64,000 nucleotides of DNA, from contig NZ_VWWV01000003.1 in NCBI RefSeq assembly GCF_011752815.1, positions 124,001 to 188,000 of the forward strand, read 5' to 3'. Positions 63,599 through 64,000 of this stretch are shown one piece after another; the first letter of the stretch is position 1, and each line of letters begins with the position of its first letter. The notes beneath the pieces were generated by a model. It worked only from the letters and a program-made list of their open reading frames with translations. It was not told the origin of the DNA and searched no databases. Made by a program: the position numbers and the translations under genes. The stretch comes from Enterobacter sp. Cy-643. Its GTDB lineage: Bacteria; Pseudomonadota; Gammaproteobacteria; Enterobacterales; Enterobacteriaceae.

Positions 63599-64000
63599 AT
63601 GCAGACCCCGCACATTCTTATCGTCGAAGACGAATTAGTAACACGCAACACGCTTAAAAGCATTTTTGAAGCGGAAGGCTATGATGTTTTTGAAGCGACC
63701 GATGGCGCAGAGATGCATCAAATCCTTGCCGATAATGACATTAACCTCGTCATTATGGACATCAACCTGCCGGGTAAAAACGGCCTGCTGCTGGCGCGTG
63801 AATTGCGCGAGCAGGCTAACGTGGCGCTGATGTTCCTGACGGGTCGTGACAACGAAGTGGACAAAATCCTCGGTCTTGAAATTGGCGCGGATGACTACAT
63901 CACCAAACCTTTCAACCCGCGTGAGCTCACTATTCGCGCACGTAACCTGCTGTCCCGCACCATGAATTTAGGGGCCATCAGCGAAGAACGTCGTTCCGTT
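63599..64000 (+). CDS. arcA: Response regulator ArcA (5' part)
   Basis: ArcA, phosphorylated by ArcB, represses aerobic genes under reduced oxygen. The window contains codons 1-134 of an expected 238 or so, and the gene is cut by the window edge. The receiver domain is complete: acidic pair in VEDE, phosphoacceptor Asp54 in IMDINLPGK, and Lys103 in the [10 protein letters not shown] segment. The OmpR-type DNA-binding domain lies beyond the window. The ATG at 63599 follows TAGGTAGC. A leader of several hundred bases with an FNR box precedes it. Confidence 0.98.
   Translation, partial: MQTPHILIVEDELVTRNTLKSIFEAEGYDVFEATDGAEMHQILADNDINLVIMDINLPGKNGLLLARELREQANVALMFLTGRDNEVDKILGLEIGADDYITKPFNPRELTIRARNLLSRTMNLGAISEERRSV

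Overview
This 64 kb window is a stretch of enterobacterial chromosome. It corresponds to the region of the Escherichia coli map that spans minute 0/100, read in the opposite orientation: leuO-leuLABCD at the left and thrLABC-yjtD-arcA at the right. Nearly every gene can be named by its close similarity to the E. coli protein and by conserved order. The genus cannot be fixed from this sequence alone. GC-rich coding sequence, an ERIC element, the absence of araCBAD and cai/fix, and a YgdI/YgdR-like lipoprotein beside kefF suggest an Enterobacter, Klebsiella, Cedecea or related member of the Enterobacteriaceae rather than Escherichia or Salmonella. I saw no insertion sequence, prophage, tRNA, rRNA or CRISPR array, and no obvious undescribed system.

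Layout. 1-6.3 kb: leuO, facing away from the leucine operon with its leader peptide and attenuator. 6.3-13.7 kb: setA, the dual-function RNA SgrS with SgrT, sgrR, the TPP-riboswitch-controlled thiBPQ operon, and yabI. 13.7-20.2 kb: LexA-controlled polB, rapA, an ERIC element, and rluA. 20.2-28 kb: djlA, then the outer-membrane and housekeeping operon lptD-surA-pdxA-rsmA-apaG-apaH. 28-31.4 kb: folA, kefC-kefF and a small lipoprotein. 31.5-37.3 kb: carAB with ARG boxes, and dapB. 37.4-44.1 kb: a packed operon ribF-ileS-lspA-fkpB-ispH-rihC. 44.2-47 kb: rpsT (UUG start, two promoters) and nhaA-nhaR. 47-50.4 kb: dnaK-dnaJ with two sigma-32 promoters. 50.5-57 kb: satP, an MHS-type MFS transporter, mog, talB, yaaJ, yaaA and yaaX. 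57.2-62.1 kb: thrLABC with attenuator. 62.3-64 kb: yjtD, the long arcA leader with an FNR site and antisense yjjY, and arcA cut off by the window end.

The window shows many classic enteric control devices: two amino-acid attenuators, a TPP riboswitch, an Hfq-type sRNA, a LexA box, paired ARG boxes, heat-shock promoters and an FNR box. The points most worth a second look are: (1) sgrT here runs into the ptsG-pairing seed of SgrS; (2) an ERIC element appears to supply the ribosome binding site and the first base of the start codon of rluA; (3) several accessory blocks known at this locus in E. coli are missing, with a lipoprotein and a transporter in places where E. coli has other genes; (4) a long hairpin without a U tract lies between dnaK and dnaJ; (5) a conserved 46-codon ORF, yjjY, lies antisense to the arcA leader.
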